Below, piece after piece: positions 35,592-44,773 of a stretch of DNA of 64,000 nt. Made by a program: the position numbers and the translations under genes. Position 1 is the stretch's first letter. Each line of letters starts with the position of its first letter. The notes under the pieces were generated by a model. That model did not search any database. It had not been told where the DNA came from and was given only the letters and a program-made list of their open reading frames with translations. This DNA is from Salipiger bermudensis (GTDB lineage: Bacteria; Pseudomonadota; Alphaproteobacteria; Rhodobacterales; Rhodobacteraceae): the NCBI RefSeq assembly GCF_020171625.1, contig NZ_JAIUZY010000001.1:186001-250000 (forward strand), written 5' to 3'.

Positions 35592-37190
35592 TTATTCCGC
35601 CGCGATCCGTGTTTCCGTGCTGTCCTCCGGTGTCCCGTAGCCCCCGCCTCCGGGGGTGATGACCTCGAGCCATTCGCCGGCGCGCAGCGTGCCGTAGCCA
35701 CGCTCGAACGGGGCGCAGCCGGGGCTGGTGACGAAGCTGCCATGGCCGCCTTCGCCGCCGCCGCCGAGGCCCCATGAGCGCGACTTGTTGCGCGACACGT
35801 CGACATGCACCATGCACGGCTCGGTGGCGCGGTAGACCCGGCGCAGGCCCATGCCGCCGCGGTGCCTGCCGGCGCCGCCAGAGCCGTCGACCAGTTCGTA
35901 ACGCTCTAGGATCAGGGGATATTCGCCCTCTAGCGCCTCGACGGGGAGGTTCGAGGTGTTGGTCGCGTGAACATGGATGCCGTCGAGCCCGTCCGCCTGC
36001 GGCCGGGCACCGCCGCCGCCGCCGATGGTCTCGAGATAGACCCAGTAGGTGCCCGCGTCGGGTCCGCTCTGGCGGGTGCCCGAGAACACCGCCACCGAGC
36101 AGGCGGAGTTGGTGCAGGCCGAGACCCTCCCGGGCACCGCCTGCGCGAGCGCGCCGAGGATCAGGTCCGCGACGCGCTGGCAGGTCTGGACCCGTCCGTT
36201 GACCGCGGCAGGGTGCTTGCAGTTGAGGATCGAGCCATGCGGCGCGGTGACGGTGATCGGACGCGCAAGGCCGGCATTGGGCAGAACCGTTGGGTCGATC
36301 ACCGATTTCACGATGTAGTACACCGTTGCCAGAAGCGCCGTGCGGGTCATGTTGATCGGGGCGCGGATTTGCTCGGGCGCCTCGAAATCGAGCGCCAGTT
36401 CGTCGCCCGCGACGCTCACCGTCACCGCGAAGGGGATCGGGTCGTCGAAGTCGAGATTGTCGAACACGTCCTCGAAGCGCCAGCTGCCGTCGGGGAGGGC
36501 GGCAATGCCGGCGCGCATCTTGCGCTCGGCGTAATCGAGCAGTGCCTCGCCCGAGGTCAGCACCACGTCCGGGCCGTGGCGCGCGCAGAGCTCCTGGAAG
36601 CGCCGCACGCCGACCCGGTTGGCGGCCATCTGCGCGCGCAGGTCCGACAGCCGCTCCCGCGGGACCTGGCAGTTCAGCAGGATCAGTTCCTGGATGTCCT
36701 TTTGCAGCTCTCCGGCCCGGTAGAGCCGCACCGGCGGGATGCGCAGGCCTTCCTGGTAGATGTGGGCGTGCGCGCGGTCGACGAAATCCGAGTGGTGCGC
36801 GAGGTTGACCGTCCACGCCACCAGCCGGTCGTCGACGAAGATCGGCTCGGCCAGCACGATGTCGGGCAGGTGGGTGCCGCCGCCGCGATAGGCGTCGTTG
36901 CCGACAAACACGTCGCCGGGGCGCAGGTCCTCTTCGTCGTGATCCGCCAGCAGCATCGGGATGAAGTCGAGGAAGCTGCCGAGATGGATCGGGATGTGCT
37001 CGGCCTGACAGAGCGTGCGGCCCTGCCGGTCAAACAGCGCCGTGGAGCAATCGCGGCGTTCCTTGATGTTGGTCGAGTAGGAGGCACGCACGAGCGCCTC
37101 GCCGGTCTCTTCCACGATCGAGGAGAGCGCGGCGCCGATGACCTCGACGGTGATCGGATCGAGCGCGTGAGAGTGGGGTGAGCCGGTCAT
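35592..37190 (-). CDS. hyuB: Hydantoinase B / 5-oxoprolinase-type subunit
   Basis: A 532-residue subunit of an ATP-dependent cyclic-amide hydrolase (N-methylhydantoinase or 5-oxoprolinase class). The N-terminal LDPITVEVIGAALSSIVEET, the RDCSTALFDRQGRTLCQAEH region and GDVFVGNDAYRGGGTHLPD are family hallmarks, and the C-terminal GGAGRHRGGMGLRRVYR and EVITPGGGGYGTP are the usual end. It overlaps hyuA by four bases; the A subunit provides the ATPase half. It heads the operon together with hyuA. Confidence 0.92.
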   Translation of the reverse strand: MTGSPHSHALDPITVEVIGAALSSIVEETGEALVRASYSTNIKERRDCSTALFDRQGRTLCQAEHIPIHLGSFLDFIPMLLADHDEEDLRPGDVFVGNDAYRGGGTHLPDIVLAEPIFVDDRLVAWTVNLAHHSDFVDRAHAHIYQEGLRIPPVRLYRAGELQKDIQELILLNCQVPRERLSDLRAQMAANRVGVRRFQELCARHGPDVVLTSGEALLDYAERKMRAGIAALPDGSWRFEDVFDNLDFDDPIPFAVTVSVAGDELALDFEAPEQIRAPINMTRTALLATVYYIVKSVIDPTVLPNAGLARPITVTAPHGSILNCKHPAAVNGRVQTCQRVADLILGALAQAVPGRVSACTNSACSVAVFSGTRQSGPDAGTYWVYLETIGGGGGARPQADGLDGIHVHATNTSNLPVEALEGEYPLILERYELVDGSGGAGRHRGGMGLRRVYRATEPCMVHVDVSRNKSRSWGLGGGGEGGHGSFVTSPGCAPFERGYGTLRAGEWLEVITPGGGGYGTPEDSTETRIAAE

Positions 37191-39289
37191 GCGCGGATCT
37201 CCAGGATCAGGTTGTCGATCTTGTCCACCGTGGCAGTGACACCGGGCGGCACCAGCGTCGTGGTGTCCATCTGCTCGACAATGGCGGGGCCGGAGAAGGC
37301 CATGCCGGGGACGAGCTTTTCGCGGGCATAGAGGGTGGTTTCGGTGAAGGTGCCGGTCTCCGGGTACCAGACCTCGCGGCTGCCGATGACGGCGGGGTCG
37401 GCGTCGGGATCGCCAAGCGCGCGCTCGGGCAGCTCGGCCTTCTGCACGAGGCCCATCGCCTCGGCGCGGAAGGTCACGCAGAGAATGCGCTCTTCGGGCA
37501 CGGCAAAGCCGTAGAGCCGCTCATGCGCCTCGGTGAACCCCTGCCTGAGCGCTCGAAGAGTGGCCTCGGTCACCGGGCCGTCGGGCAGCGGGATCGACAG
37601 CTCGTAGTTCTGGCCATCGTAGCGCATGTCGATGCGGCGGGTGAGGCGGCGCTTGTCGACGGGAATTTCCTCGGTATCGAACCAGTCGGTGGCCTCGGCC
37701 TCGACGGAGGCCACGGTGTCGGCGATGGTGCCGAGATTGCCGGGATCGAGCGCGGTCAGGCGGGTGGCGGAGAAGTCGGCGCGCAGATCCGTGAGCAGCA
37801 GCCCCATGGCGCAGAGGATGCCCGGGCTGCGCGGCACGATCACCGTGGTCATGCCCAGCTCCTGCGCAAGCCGCACCGCGTGCAGGGGGCCGGCGCCGCC
37901 AAAGGCCATCAGCGCGTAGTTGCGAGGGTCGTGGCCGCGCTGCACCGAGATCACCCGGATCGCCTTGGCCATGTTGGCGGTCACAACCGAGATGATGCCC
38001 TGCGCCACCTCCATCGTCTCCATGCCCAGCCGCTCGCCGAGCTTGGCGATGGCCTCGAGTGCGAGGTCGCGGCGCACCTTCATGCGGCCGCCGAGGATCT
38101 CGACGGGGTTGAGGATCTGCAGCACGATATTGGCATCGGTGACGGTCGGATCGGTGGCGCCGCGTCCATAGCAGACCGGGCCGGGATCGGCGCCGGCGCT
38201 TTCCGGGCCGACCTTGAGCAGCCCGCCCGAGTCGATCGACGCGATCGAGCCGCCGCCGGCGCCCACGGTGTGGATGTCGAGCATCGGCGCCTTGATCGGG
38301 TAGCCGTGCACGACGCTTTCGTTGGTCTGGGCGGTCTCGCCGCCGGCCATGAGCGCCACATCCGACGAGGTGCCCCCGACGTCGAAGGTGATGATGTCGT
38401 CAAAGCCCGCGCGGGCGCCGATGGCCTGCGCCGCGACCACGCCGGTGGAGGGACCCGACAGCACCGCCCGGACCGGGGTTTGCGCCGCCGCCTCGAAGCG
38501 CACCACGCCGCCGTTGGACTGCGTCAAGTGCGGTGCCACCGGCATGCCAAGCTCCTGCAGGCGCGGGGTCAGCCGGCTGATGTAGCGGTGCATGATCGGG
38601 CCGAGATAGGCATTCACCGTGGCCGTCGAGAGGCGCTCGAACTCGCGGAACTCGGGGGCAATCTCGTGACTGGCGCAGAGGAACACGCCGGGCAGCTCGT
38701 GCTCGACGATGCGGCGGGCGGCCTGTTCGTGCACCGGGTTCACGAAGGCATAGAGAAAGCAGATCGCCACCGCCTCGACCCCGGCCTCTTTCATGGCGCG
38801 GGCAGCCGCGCGGACGGCCTCTTCGTCAAGCGATGTGTCGATCTCGCCGGTGCGCAGCATCCGCTCGGGCACCTCGAAGCGCAGCGCACGCGGCACGAGG
38901 GTTTGCGGCTTCTCGGCGAAGAGATCGTAGAGGTCGGGGCGCTTCTGGCGGCCGATCTCGAGCAGGTCGCGGAAGCCCTCGGTGGTGAGTAGTCCGACCT
39001 TGGCACCGCGATGGGTGATCAGCGCGTTGGTGGCGACCGTGGTGCCGTGGCCGAGATAGGCGATGGCGGCGGCGGGGCCGCTCGCGCCGCCCCCGGCATG
39101 CTCCGTCATGCCTTCCTCGACACCCTGCGCGATGCCGCGCGACGGGTCATCAGGGGTCGAGGAAACCTTCCACACCTCGATGCGACCGCTGGCCTCGTCG
39201 AACAGGCAGACATCGGTGAACGTGCCGCCGGAATCAACGCCGACGCGCCATGTGCCTGCTGCGGGGATGCCGTGCGATCCATCCATCAT
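37187..39289 (-). CDS. hyuA: Hydantoinase A / 5-oxoprolinase-type subunit
   Basis: A 700-residue ATP-binding subunit of the same hydrolase. RVGVDSGGTFTDVCLFDE near residue 16 is the ASKHA phosphate loop, GHGTTVATNALI and ITFDVGGTSSDVALM are the second and third nucleotide motifs, and AFGGAGPLHAVRLAQELGM and PRSPGILCAMGLLLTDL complete the family set. It opens a cyclic amide such as N-methylhydantoin, hydantoin or 5-oxoproline using ATP. It is the first gene of the 13-gene run, divergent from a GntR regulator. Confidence 0.92.
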   Translation of the reverse strand: MMDGSHGIPAAGTWRVGVDSGGTFTDVCLFDEASGRIEVWKVSSTPDDPSRGIAQGVEEGMTEHAGGGASGPAAAIAYLGHGTTVATNALITHRGAKVGLLTTEGFRDLLEIGRQKRPDLYDLFAEKPQTLVPRALRFEVPERMLRTGEIDTSLDEEAVRAAARAMKEAGVEAVAICFLYAFVNPVHEQAARRIVEHELPGVFLCASHEIAPEFREFERLSTATVNAYLGPIMHRYISRLTPRLQELGMPVAPHLTQSNGGVVRFEAAAQTPVRAVLSGPSTGVVAAQAIGARAGFDDIITFDVGGTSSDVALMAGGETAQTNESVVHGYPIKAPMLDIHTVGAGGGSIASIDSGGLLKVGPESAGADPGPVCYGRGATDPTVTDANIVLQILNPVEILGGRMKVRRDLALEAIAKLGERLGMETMEVAQGIISVVTANMAKAIRVISVQRGHDPRNYALMAFGGAGPLHAVRLAQELGMTTVIVPRSPGILCAMGLLLTDLRADFSATRLTALDPGNLGTIADTVASVEAEATDWFDTEEIPVDKRRLTRRIDMRYDGQNYELSIPLPDGPVTEATLRALRQGFTEAHERLYGFAVPEERILCVTFRAEAMGLVQKAELPERALGDPDADPAVIGSREVWYPETGTFTETTLYAREKLVPGMAFSGPAIVEQMDTTTLVPPGVTATVDKIDNLILEIRA

Positions 39290-39310
39290 CGAAGTCTTGG
39301 CCTCCTGACG

Positions 39311-39328
39311 TGTACCTCATGTATACAA
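39311..39328. promoter_or_regulatory. TGTATACA palindrome, probable GntR operator
   Basis: TGTACCTCATGTATACAA contains the perfect palindrome TGTATACA (39320-39327) with a partial second copy TGTAC 9 bases before. It lies 22 bases upstream of the hyuA start, in the 116-base space shared with the divergent FCD-type GntR gene. Confidence 0.5.
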
Positions 39329-39405
39329 GAAAGCGAGATCGATTCTGTCCAGCTTTGTTTTGCCCGAAGGGGAATATTGGCCGGATAATCATGGAAGATT
39401 GATGG

Positions 39406-40083
39406 ATGAGTAGTCAAACTTTTGTGGATACGGGCGATAATAGCGTATCCCAGGAAGGGTCCGCGCGGGATCGGGCCTATCAGGGTGTCCGGGCGGGCAT
39501 TCTAAAAGGCGATTTCCCACCGGGCAGCTTCATCGAGGAGGCCGTGGCCTGCGAAGTGACAGGGGTATCGCGCTCCCCGGTGCGCGAGGCGCTGAACCGG
39601 CTGGCGGCGGAGGGTTATCTCGAGCTGCACCGTCGCCGCGGCGCGATGGTGTGCCGGCTCTCGGCCACCGAGCTGCGCGATCTCTACGAGGTCCGGCTGA
39701 TGGTCGAGACCCACGCCGTGCGCAAGATCTGCCGCGAAGGCCGAACGCTGCCGCCCGACCTGCTACGGCTCTGCGATGCGCATGAGGCGATGCCGGCGGA
39801 GGATCTTTTGGGCTGCGTCGAGATCAACCGGCTGTTTCACCAGGCGCTTGTGGCGGCGGCGGGCAACCGCGTGCTGGTCGACGTGTTCGACGGGCTGCAG
39901 GCGCCGTTGTCGCGGGTCGCGATGGTGTCGCTGCAGCAGGGCTTCGGCAAGACCGAGGTGATCGAGGAGGAACATCGCGAGATGATCGCGGCGCTTTCGG
40001 TGCATGACGAGGCGCGGGCGCTCGCGGTGGTCGAGCGCCACCTCGCCCTGATGCCGCGCTTGCAGTCGGTGCTTTCGTCCTGA
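39406..40083 (+). CDS. GntR-family regulator with FCD domain, probable regulator of the hyu operon
   Basis: A 225-residue regulator. The winged helix is at about 20-85 (YQGVRAGILKGDFPPGSFI, VTGVSRSPVREALNRLAAEG), then the FCD domain with EINRLFHQALVAAAGN and VIEEEHREMIAALSVHD carrying the ligand His residues. Divergent position and the palindrome between them make the hyu operon its likely target. FCD regulators usually repress until an organic acid binds. Confidence 0.9.
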   Translation: MSSQTFVDTGDNSVSQEGSARDRAYQGVRAGILKGDFPPGSFIEEAVACEVTGVSRSPVREALNRLAAEGYLELHRRRGAMVCRLSATELRDLYEVRLMVETHAVRKICREGRTLPPDLLRLCDAHEAMPAEDLLGCVEINRLFHQALVAAAGNRVLVDVFDGLQAPLSRVAMVSLQQGFGKTEVIEEEHREMIAALSVHDEARALAVVERHLALMPRLQSVLSS

Positions 40084-40116
40084 GCGGTCGAAAGCGGGGC
40101 GGCTTCTCGGGGGTGT

Positions 40117-41220
40117 TCACTCCGACGTGGCAACGCCCCGACCGGCGTACCACGCCGCGAGGTCGGCGATATCGTCGTCGCTGAGCGGTTTGGCCGCGGC
40201 CTGCATCAGATGGGCGCGGGGCGTTTCCGGCACAGGCCCGTCGCGGTACATCTTGAGCCAGTTGTAGATCCAGTAACCATCCTGCCCGGCGATGCGCGGG
40301 GTGTCGGCGCGCTTGGACGACCTCCCGTCGGCGCCGGCCCCCTCGTGGCAGGCGGCGCAACTGGCGATGTCGTCGTGCTCGCTGCCTTGTTCGGCCAGTT
40401 CACGACCGCGCTCAGGGTCGCCGAAGGGCAGCGGGCGTCCCTGCCACGTGGGCTCCATCCCGGCAAAGCGCGCGGCGATTCCGGAGATGGCATCTTTGCC
40501 CAGCGGGGCGGCGAGTGGCTCCATGAAGCCGCTCTCGCGATGGCCCTCGGCATAGGCGGTGAGCACCGTCGTGAGCCAGCCCTCGGACTGACCCGCGAGC
40601 TTCGGTCCGGTGCCCTCGCGGCCCAGACCGTCCTCGCCATGGCAGCGCGCGCAGGCAAGCTCGGGCTTGATCGCGCCAGGAAGGCCGCCGAAGCGCACGC
40701 CGGCGCTGTCATAGGAATCGGCCTCGCCGAAGGCAGCGATTTCAAAGGCTTCCCGGTCGAAGTTGTCATATTCGTTGAGGAACGCGGCGAGCGCCCACGG
40801 TTCGTCGTCCCGCTTTTCACCGGGCCAGGCGGGCATCCCGGTATATTTGAACCCGTGGCGCGCGATCCAGTAGAACTCCTTGGCGTCGTAATCCTCGGAG
40901 GTCAGCATCGGCGGCTCCGGCCGCATCCCCTCGACCACCGGGTTGCGCGGAATGCCGGGCCCGCCGTGGCAGGTCAGGCAGCCGGTGGCGAAGTGCCCGG
41001 CGCCGAGGCGGATCAGGCCGGGATCCTCGAGATCGACCTGTCGCGGCACCTCGAGCGAGATGGCGCGGATTGCCACGGCATTGCCGAGGTAGCCGTGCAG
41101 GATGCTGGCCACGCCCGGCAGGTGCGGCGCCGAGGCGGCGATGTTGTAGGGCGCGAGAAAGAAAAACGCGCCGCCAGCGACGGCAAGCGCCGCGACGCTT
41201 CCGAGAATGTAGCGCCTCAT
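40117..41220 (-). CDS. Membrane-anchored triheme cytochrome c
   Basis: A 367-residue electron carrier with one N-terminal membrane helix (ILGSVAALAVAGGAFFFLA) and three haem c sites: CLTCH at 81-85, CARCH at 190-194 and CAACH at 288-292. The first domain has a probable Met ligand in KYTGMPAWPG. The second and third look like a diheme c4-type unit, with candidate Met ligands in GFMEPL and HLMQAAAKPL. Last gene of the caa3-type oxidase operon, overlapping ctaG by four bases, so it probably feeds electrons to that oxidase on the periplasmic side. Confidence 0.88.
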   Translation of the reverse strand: MRRYILGSVAALAVAGGAFFFLAPYNIAASAPHLPGVASILHGYLGNAVAIRAISLEVPRQVDLEDPGLIRLGAGHFATGCLTCHGGPGIPRNPVVEGMRPEPPMLTSEDYDAKEFYWIARHGFKYTGMPAWPGEKRDDEPWALAAFLNEYDNFDREAFEIAAFGEADSYDSAGVRFGGLPGAIKPELACARCHGEDGLGREGTGPKLAGQSEGWLTTVLTAYAEGHRESGFMEPLAAPLGKDAISGIAARFAGMEPTWQGRPLPFGDPERGRELAEQGSEHDDIASCAACHEGAGADGRSSKRADTPRIAGQDGYWIYNWLKMYRDGPVPETPRAHLMQAAAKPLSDDDIADLAAWYAGRGVATSE

Positions 41221-41795
41221 GTGGTGGCCTCCGTCAGTTTCAGCGCCAGACCCAGCCGGCGCATCGCGGCCACGAGATAGATCGCGCCACCGGCGCCGGC
41301 CATCATCGCGCCCGCGACCTGCTGCTCCTGCAGCGCGCTGAGGCCGAGATGCCCGGCGCAGATATCGCCGTAGAGATCACGCGGCGAGAGGCCGATCAGG
41401 GCGCCAAGAAGGGTCATGTGCATGGTGGTGGCGAGCAGCACCACGGCGCCGCCGAAGCCGCCGGCGGTGCGCACCGTGGCCCAGAGCAGCATCCCGGCGC
41501 CGAGAAAGCTCGCCTGTTCGAGGATGAACCCTGTCGTGCTCAGCCGCGCCCAGATATGCAGCGAGGGCAAGTGCCAGGCCCAGACAACCAGCATCTCGGC
41601 CACCGCGCCGAGCGTCAGCGCCATCGCGCCCGCGGGCAGGCGCAGCTTCGGCGCGTAGAGTGCCGGGACCACCGCCGTGACGCCCAGATGAAGCACCATG
41701 TGCAGCACCATCGAGCCGGTCGCCAGCGCCGGGAGCGGCGAGAGCCAGAGCGTCGCCAGCAGTCCCAGCGCAAGGAGGCGGCGAAGACTCAGCAT
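41217..41795 (-). CDS. ctaG: Cytochrome c oxidase assembly factor, CtaG (caa3 type)
   Basis: A 192-residue membrane protein with about five helices. HMVLHLGVTAVVPALYAPKL, WAWHLPSLHIWARLS and LLATTMHMTLLGALIGL, with paired His and Met residues, match the caa3_CtaG family, which helps copper insertion or assembly of the oxidase. It overlaps the preceding small membrane gene by 7 bases. This is not the CtaG/Cox11 copper chaperone of aa3 operons despite the shared name. Confidence 0.83.
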   Translation of the reverse strand: MLSLRRLLALGLLATLWLSPLPALATGSMVLHMVLHLGVTAVVPALYAPKLRLPAGAMALTLGAVAEMLVVWAWHLPSLHIWARLSTTGFILEQASFLGAGMLLWATVRTAGGFGGAVVLLATTMHMTLLGALIGLSPRDLYGDICAGHLGLSALQEQQVAGAMMAGAGGAIYLVAAMRRLGLALKLTEATT

Positions 41796-42211
41796 GTGGC
41801 GAAGACCAGGCCGGGGATGACGGTGAAGCCGATCGCCACCACCGACAGCACGCAGAGCAGCAGCGCCACGTGGCCGATGAACCGATCCCGGCCACGCTCG
41901 GAGCTTTCGGTGATCTCCTCGAAGATCACGAAGACCCCGCCGTAGCGCCGCACCGCGATCCAGCCCAGCCACGTGATCAGCGCCGCCGAGATCAGCCCGA
42001 GCGCCACGATGATCCAGCGCGGCTCGACCAGCGACGCCATCGGGCCGGACTTGGCGCACCAGATCGCCGCCAGCCAGTAGCTGAGCAGGAAATGCGCCGC
42101 CCAGATCGAGGGTGCGGCCACGAGGATCCAGACCGAGCCCTGATCGATCACGCGAGGCGCGTCTCCGGGGGCGGTGAAGTGGCGGGGTTGCTCGTCGGAG
42201 CCGTGTCTCAT
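41789..42211 (-). CDS. Small membrane protein of the oxidase operon, function unknown
   Basis: A 140-residue protein with three predicted membrane helices (WILVAAPSIWAAHFLLSYWL, WIIVALGLISAALITWLGWI, GHVALLLCVLSVVAIGFTV). It is not recognised beyond membership of ctaG-linked oxidase clusters. Its start overlaps the ctaDE stop by four bases and its stop overlaps the ctaG start, so it is made with the oxidase. A small accessory subunit or assembly helper is the most likely role, by position only. Confidence 0.75.
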   Translation of the reverse strand: MRHGSDEQPRHFTAPGDAPRVIDQGSVWILVAAPSIWAAHFLLSYWLAAIWCAKSGPMASLVEPRWIIVALGLISAALITWLGWIAVRRYGGVFVIFEEITESSERGRDRFIGHVALLLCVLSVVAIGFTVIPGLVFATC

Positions 42212-44766
42212 GGGCCTACCCCCATCATCAGCGGGAACAGCGCCAGCAGCGCGAAGATCGTCACCGCCGTGAGCGCGAGGAAGTGCGAGAACAGGGTGAG
42301 GTTCATCAAGTCGGCGCGATACTCCGGCGTGCAATGGCCGAACTTCACCCGCGCCGCGACGTAGAGGTGCATCACCCAGTTCAGCAGCAGGTGCAGCCCC
42401 ATCCAGAGGATCAGCATCCAGACCATGGCATCGAAGCTCTGCACGGTCGGGTCGAGCCCCTTGGCATAGGCCGACCAGCCCCATGCGCCGATCCCGAGCG
42501 CGCCCACCGGCAGCGCGCCGATCAGGAGCGCCATCGAAAGCCGGCGCCGTCCATGGCCCAGCGTCTCGCGCGAGGCGGTGGTCATGGCCCATGCGCCGAT
42601 CAGCAGCGCCAGCCCCAGCAGCAGCCAGCCGAAGCCCGGCAGATGCGCGGCGGAGGGCAGGAAATCTGGCAGGGCGGTCCAGTAGAAAAAGTAGGAGAAT
42701 ACCAGCCCCATGAACGCCGTCATGTCGCCGGTCATGGTGATGAACACCGCCCACCAGCCCGGAGAGCGGTTGCCCTGCGCATAGGTCGGCAGAGTCAGCC
42801 CGCGCCCGGCGTATTTCTCGGGCCTTTCGGGGATCAGAGAGGTGCCGGTCCAGAGCCACCAGAGCGTGAAGCCGACAAAGCCCGCGCCGAAGATCAGGGT
42901 GATGGTCCAGAGGTGGAAGGTCGCGAGGATGAACACCGCGCCGAGGCAGAAGGCCGAGCCGAGGGTCAGGAAGCTCGGGCCGCCGACGCGCTGCACGAAG
43001 AGCGGCCGGGCGTCGAGGATGTCGGTCACGATCAGCTCGCGCTTGCCTTCCTCGGCATCGGGCAGGAACCACTCGCCCCGGTCGATCTCGCCGATGAGGC
43101 CGTCCTGCTCCCAAAGCGGGTAGCGGGTGTGGATATAGGGGATCGAGCGCACGCCCCACGGCTTGTCGGGCACTTCGGCCGCCCATTCCATCGTTCCGGC
43201 GTTCCACAGGTTGCGCTCGACCAGCGGGGCCTTGCCGCGCGGCCAGAGCACGTTGAGCGCCAGCACCGCGAAGCCCGCCGCGAAGATGAAGGCGCCGATG
43301 GTTGAGACCATGTTGAGCACGGCCCATCCATCCGAGAGGTCATAGGTCCAGACCCGGCGCGGCATCCCCATGATGCCGGTCCAGTGCATCGGCAAGAACG
43401 CCACGTTGAAGCCGCCGAACATCAGCCAGAAGCTCCACCGGCCGGCGCGGGCGTTGAAGGTCTTCTGGGTGACGAACGGGTACCAGTAATAGATGCCGGC
43501 AAAGAGCGGGAAGAGCATCCCACCGATCAGCGTGTAATGCAGGTGGGCGACAACGAAATAGCTGTCATGCGCCTGCCAGTCGAAGGGCACGAGCGCCACC
43601 ATCACGCCGGTCAGACCGCCGAAGACGAAGATCGCCAGCGCGCCGCCGGCAAACAGCATCGGCACCGAGGGGCGCACCTTGCTCACCAGCATGGTGGCGA
43701 TGAAACAGAAGATCTGGATGCCCGTCGGCACCGCCACCGCCTCGGAAGCGGCGGAGAAGAAGCTCAGCGAGATCTCGGGCAGGCCGGTGGTGAACATGTG
43801 GTGCACCCACAGCCCGAAGCTGAGGAAGGCCACGCCCACGGCGCTCAGCACGATCCAGCTGTGCCCGACCATGGGCCGGCCCGCGAAGGTCGGCAGCATG
43901 GTGGCGATGAGCGCGATCGAAGGCAGGAAGATGATGTAGACCTCCGGGTGGCCGAAGATCCAGAACAGGTGCTGCCAGAGCAGCGGATCGCCGCCGCGGT
44001 CGGGATCGAAGAAGGCCCAGCCGAAGGCGCGCTCCATCTCGAGCAGCAGGTCGCCGGCGATCAGCGGCGGGAAGGCGAAGAGGATCATGCCCGCCACCAC
44101 CAGCACGTACCAGCAATAGAGCGGCATCAGGTTCAGCCGCATCCCCGGCGGGCGCGATTTCAGCACGCCCACGATCAGCTCGACCGCGGCGGCGATCGAG
44201 CTGACCTCGATGAACGACAGGCCCAGCAGCCAGATATCGGTGCCAAGCCCGCTATAGGCCGGGTCCGACGACAGCGGCGTGTACATGAACCAGCCGCCAT
44301 CGGGCGCCACGCCGAAGAAGATCGAGCCGCTCACGAAGATGCCGCCGATCACGAAGCACCAGAAGCCGAAGGCCGACAGCCGCGGGAAGGGCAGGTCGCG
44401 TGCGCCGAGGATCTCGGGCAGGATGAGGATCGCCACCGCCTCGAAGATCGGCACGGCGAAGAGGAACATCATCGCGGTGCCGTGCAGGGTGAACAGCTGG
44501 TTGTAGAGCTGCTGCGATAACAGGTCGTTGCCCGGTACGGCAAGCTGCGCGCGCATCATCAGCGCGAGGATGCCGGCGAAGGTGAAGAAGGCGAAGGAGG
44601 TCAGCAGGTACCACTTGCCGATGTGCGAGTTGTTGACCGCCGAGATGATCTTCCAGCCCGGCGGCTCGCGCCACGCATCCATCAGGCGCTTGCGCTGCGC
44701 CTTGTCGCGGGCCTGGTCGTAAGGCTCGGGCGGCGGCAGGCGGGAGAGGTCGATCTCGTCGGTCAT
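42208..44766 (-). CDS. caa3-type cytochrome c oxidase subunit I-III fusion
   Basis: An 852-residue fusion. The haem-copper oxidase subunit I part covers about 1-560: haem a ligand His95 (TLHGT), CuB ligand His273 with Tyr277 and Glu275 in FGHPEVY, His322-His323, and haem ligands His408 and His410 (VAHLHY). A soluble linker and a subunit III-like helical domain (SYFFYWTALPDF, GLHLLLNWVMHLYVAARV) follow. Glu275 marks the A1-type D channel, but the helix VIII motif reads PTGIQ, Gln351, where A1 oxidases have the K-channel Lys; Glu342 lies in the same helix. It starts 7 bases after coxB. Confidence 0.93.
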   Translation of the reverse strand: MTDEIDLSRLPPPEPYDQARDKAQRKRLMDAWREPPGWKIISAVNNSHIGKWYLLTSFAFFTFAGILALMMRAQLAVPGNDLLSQQLYNQLFTLHGTAMMFLFAVPIFEAVAILILPEILGARDLPFPRLSAFGFWCFVIGGIFVSGSIFFGVAPDGGWFMYTPLSSDPAYSGLGTDIWLLGLSFIEVSSIAAAVELIVGVLKSRPPGMRLNLMPLYCWYVLVVAGMILFAFPPLIAGDLLLEMERAFGWAFFDPDRGGDPLLWQHLFWIFGHPEVYIIFLPSIALIATMLPTFAGRPMVGHSWIVLSAVGVAFLSFGLWVHHMFTTGLPEISLSFFSAASEAVAVPTGIQIFCFIATMLVSKVRPSVPMLFAGGALAIFVFGGLTGVMVALVPFDWQAHDSYFVVAHLHYTLIGGMLFPLFAGIYYWYPFVTQKTFNARAGRWSFWLMFGGFNVAFLPMHWTGIMGMPRRVWTYDLSDGWAVLNMVSTIGAFIFAAGFAVLALNVLWPRGKAPLVERNLWNAGTMEWAAEVPDKPWGVRSIPYIHTRYPLWEQDGLIGEIDRGEWFLPDAEEGKRELIVTDILDARPLFVQRVGGPSFLTLGSAFCLGAVFILATFHLWTITLIFGAGFVGFTLWWLWTGTSLIPERPEKYAGRGLTLPTYAQGNRSPGWWAVFITMTGDMTAFMGLVFSYFFYWTALPDFLPSAAHLPGFGWLLLGLALLIGAWAMTTASRETLGHGRRRLSMALLIGALPVGALGIGAWGWSAYAKGLDPTVQSFDAMVWMLILWMGLHLLLNWVMHLYVAARVKFGHCTPEYRADLMNLTLFSHFLALTAVTIFALLALFPLMMGVGP

Positions 44767-44773
44767 GGGCGGG

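Noticed and set aside
21682-40083. Whole accessory region as a genomic island
   Set aside because: No mobility genes, flanking direct repeats or obvious base-composition change were seen, so transfer cannot be supported from sequence alone.
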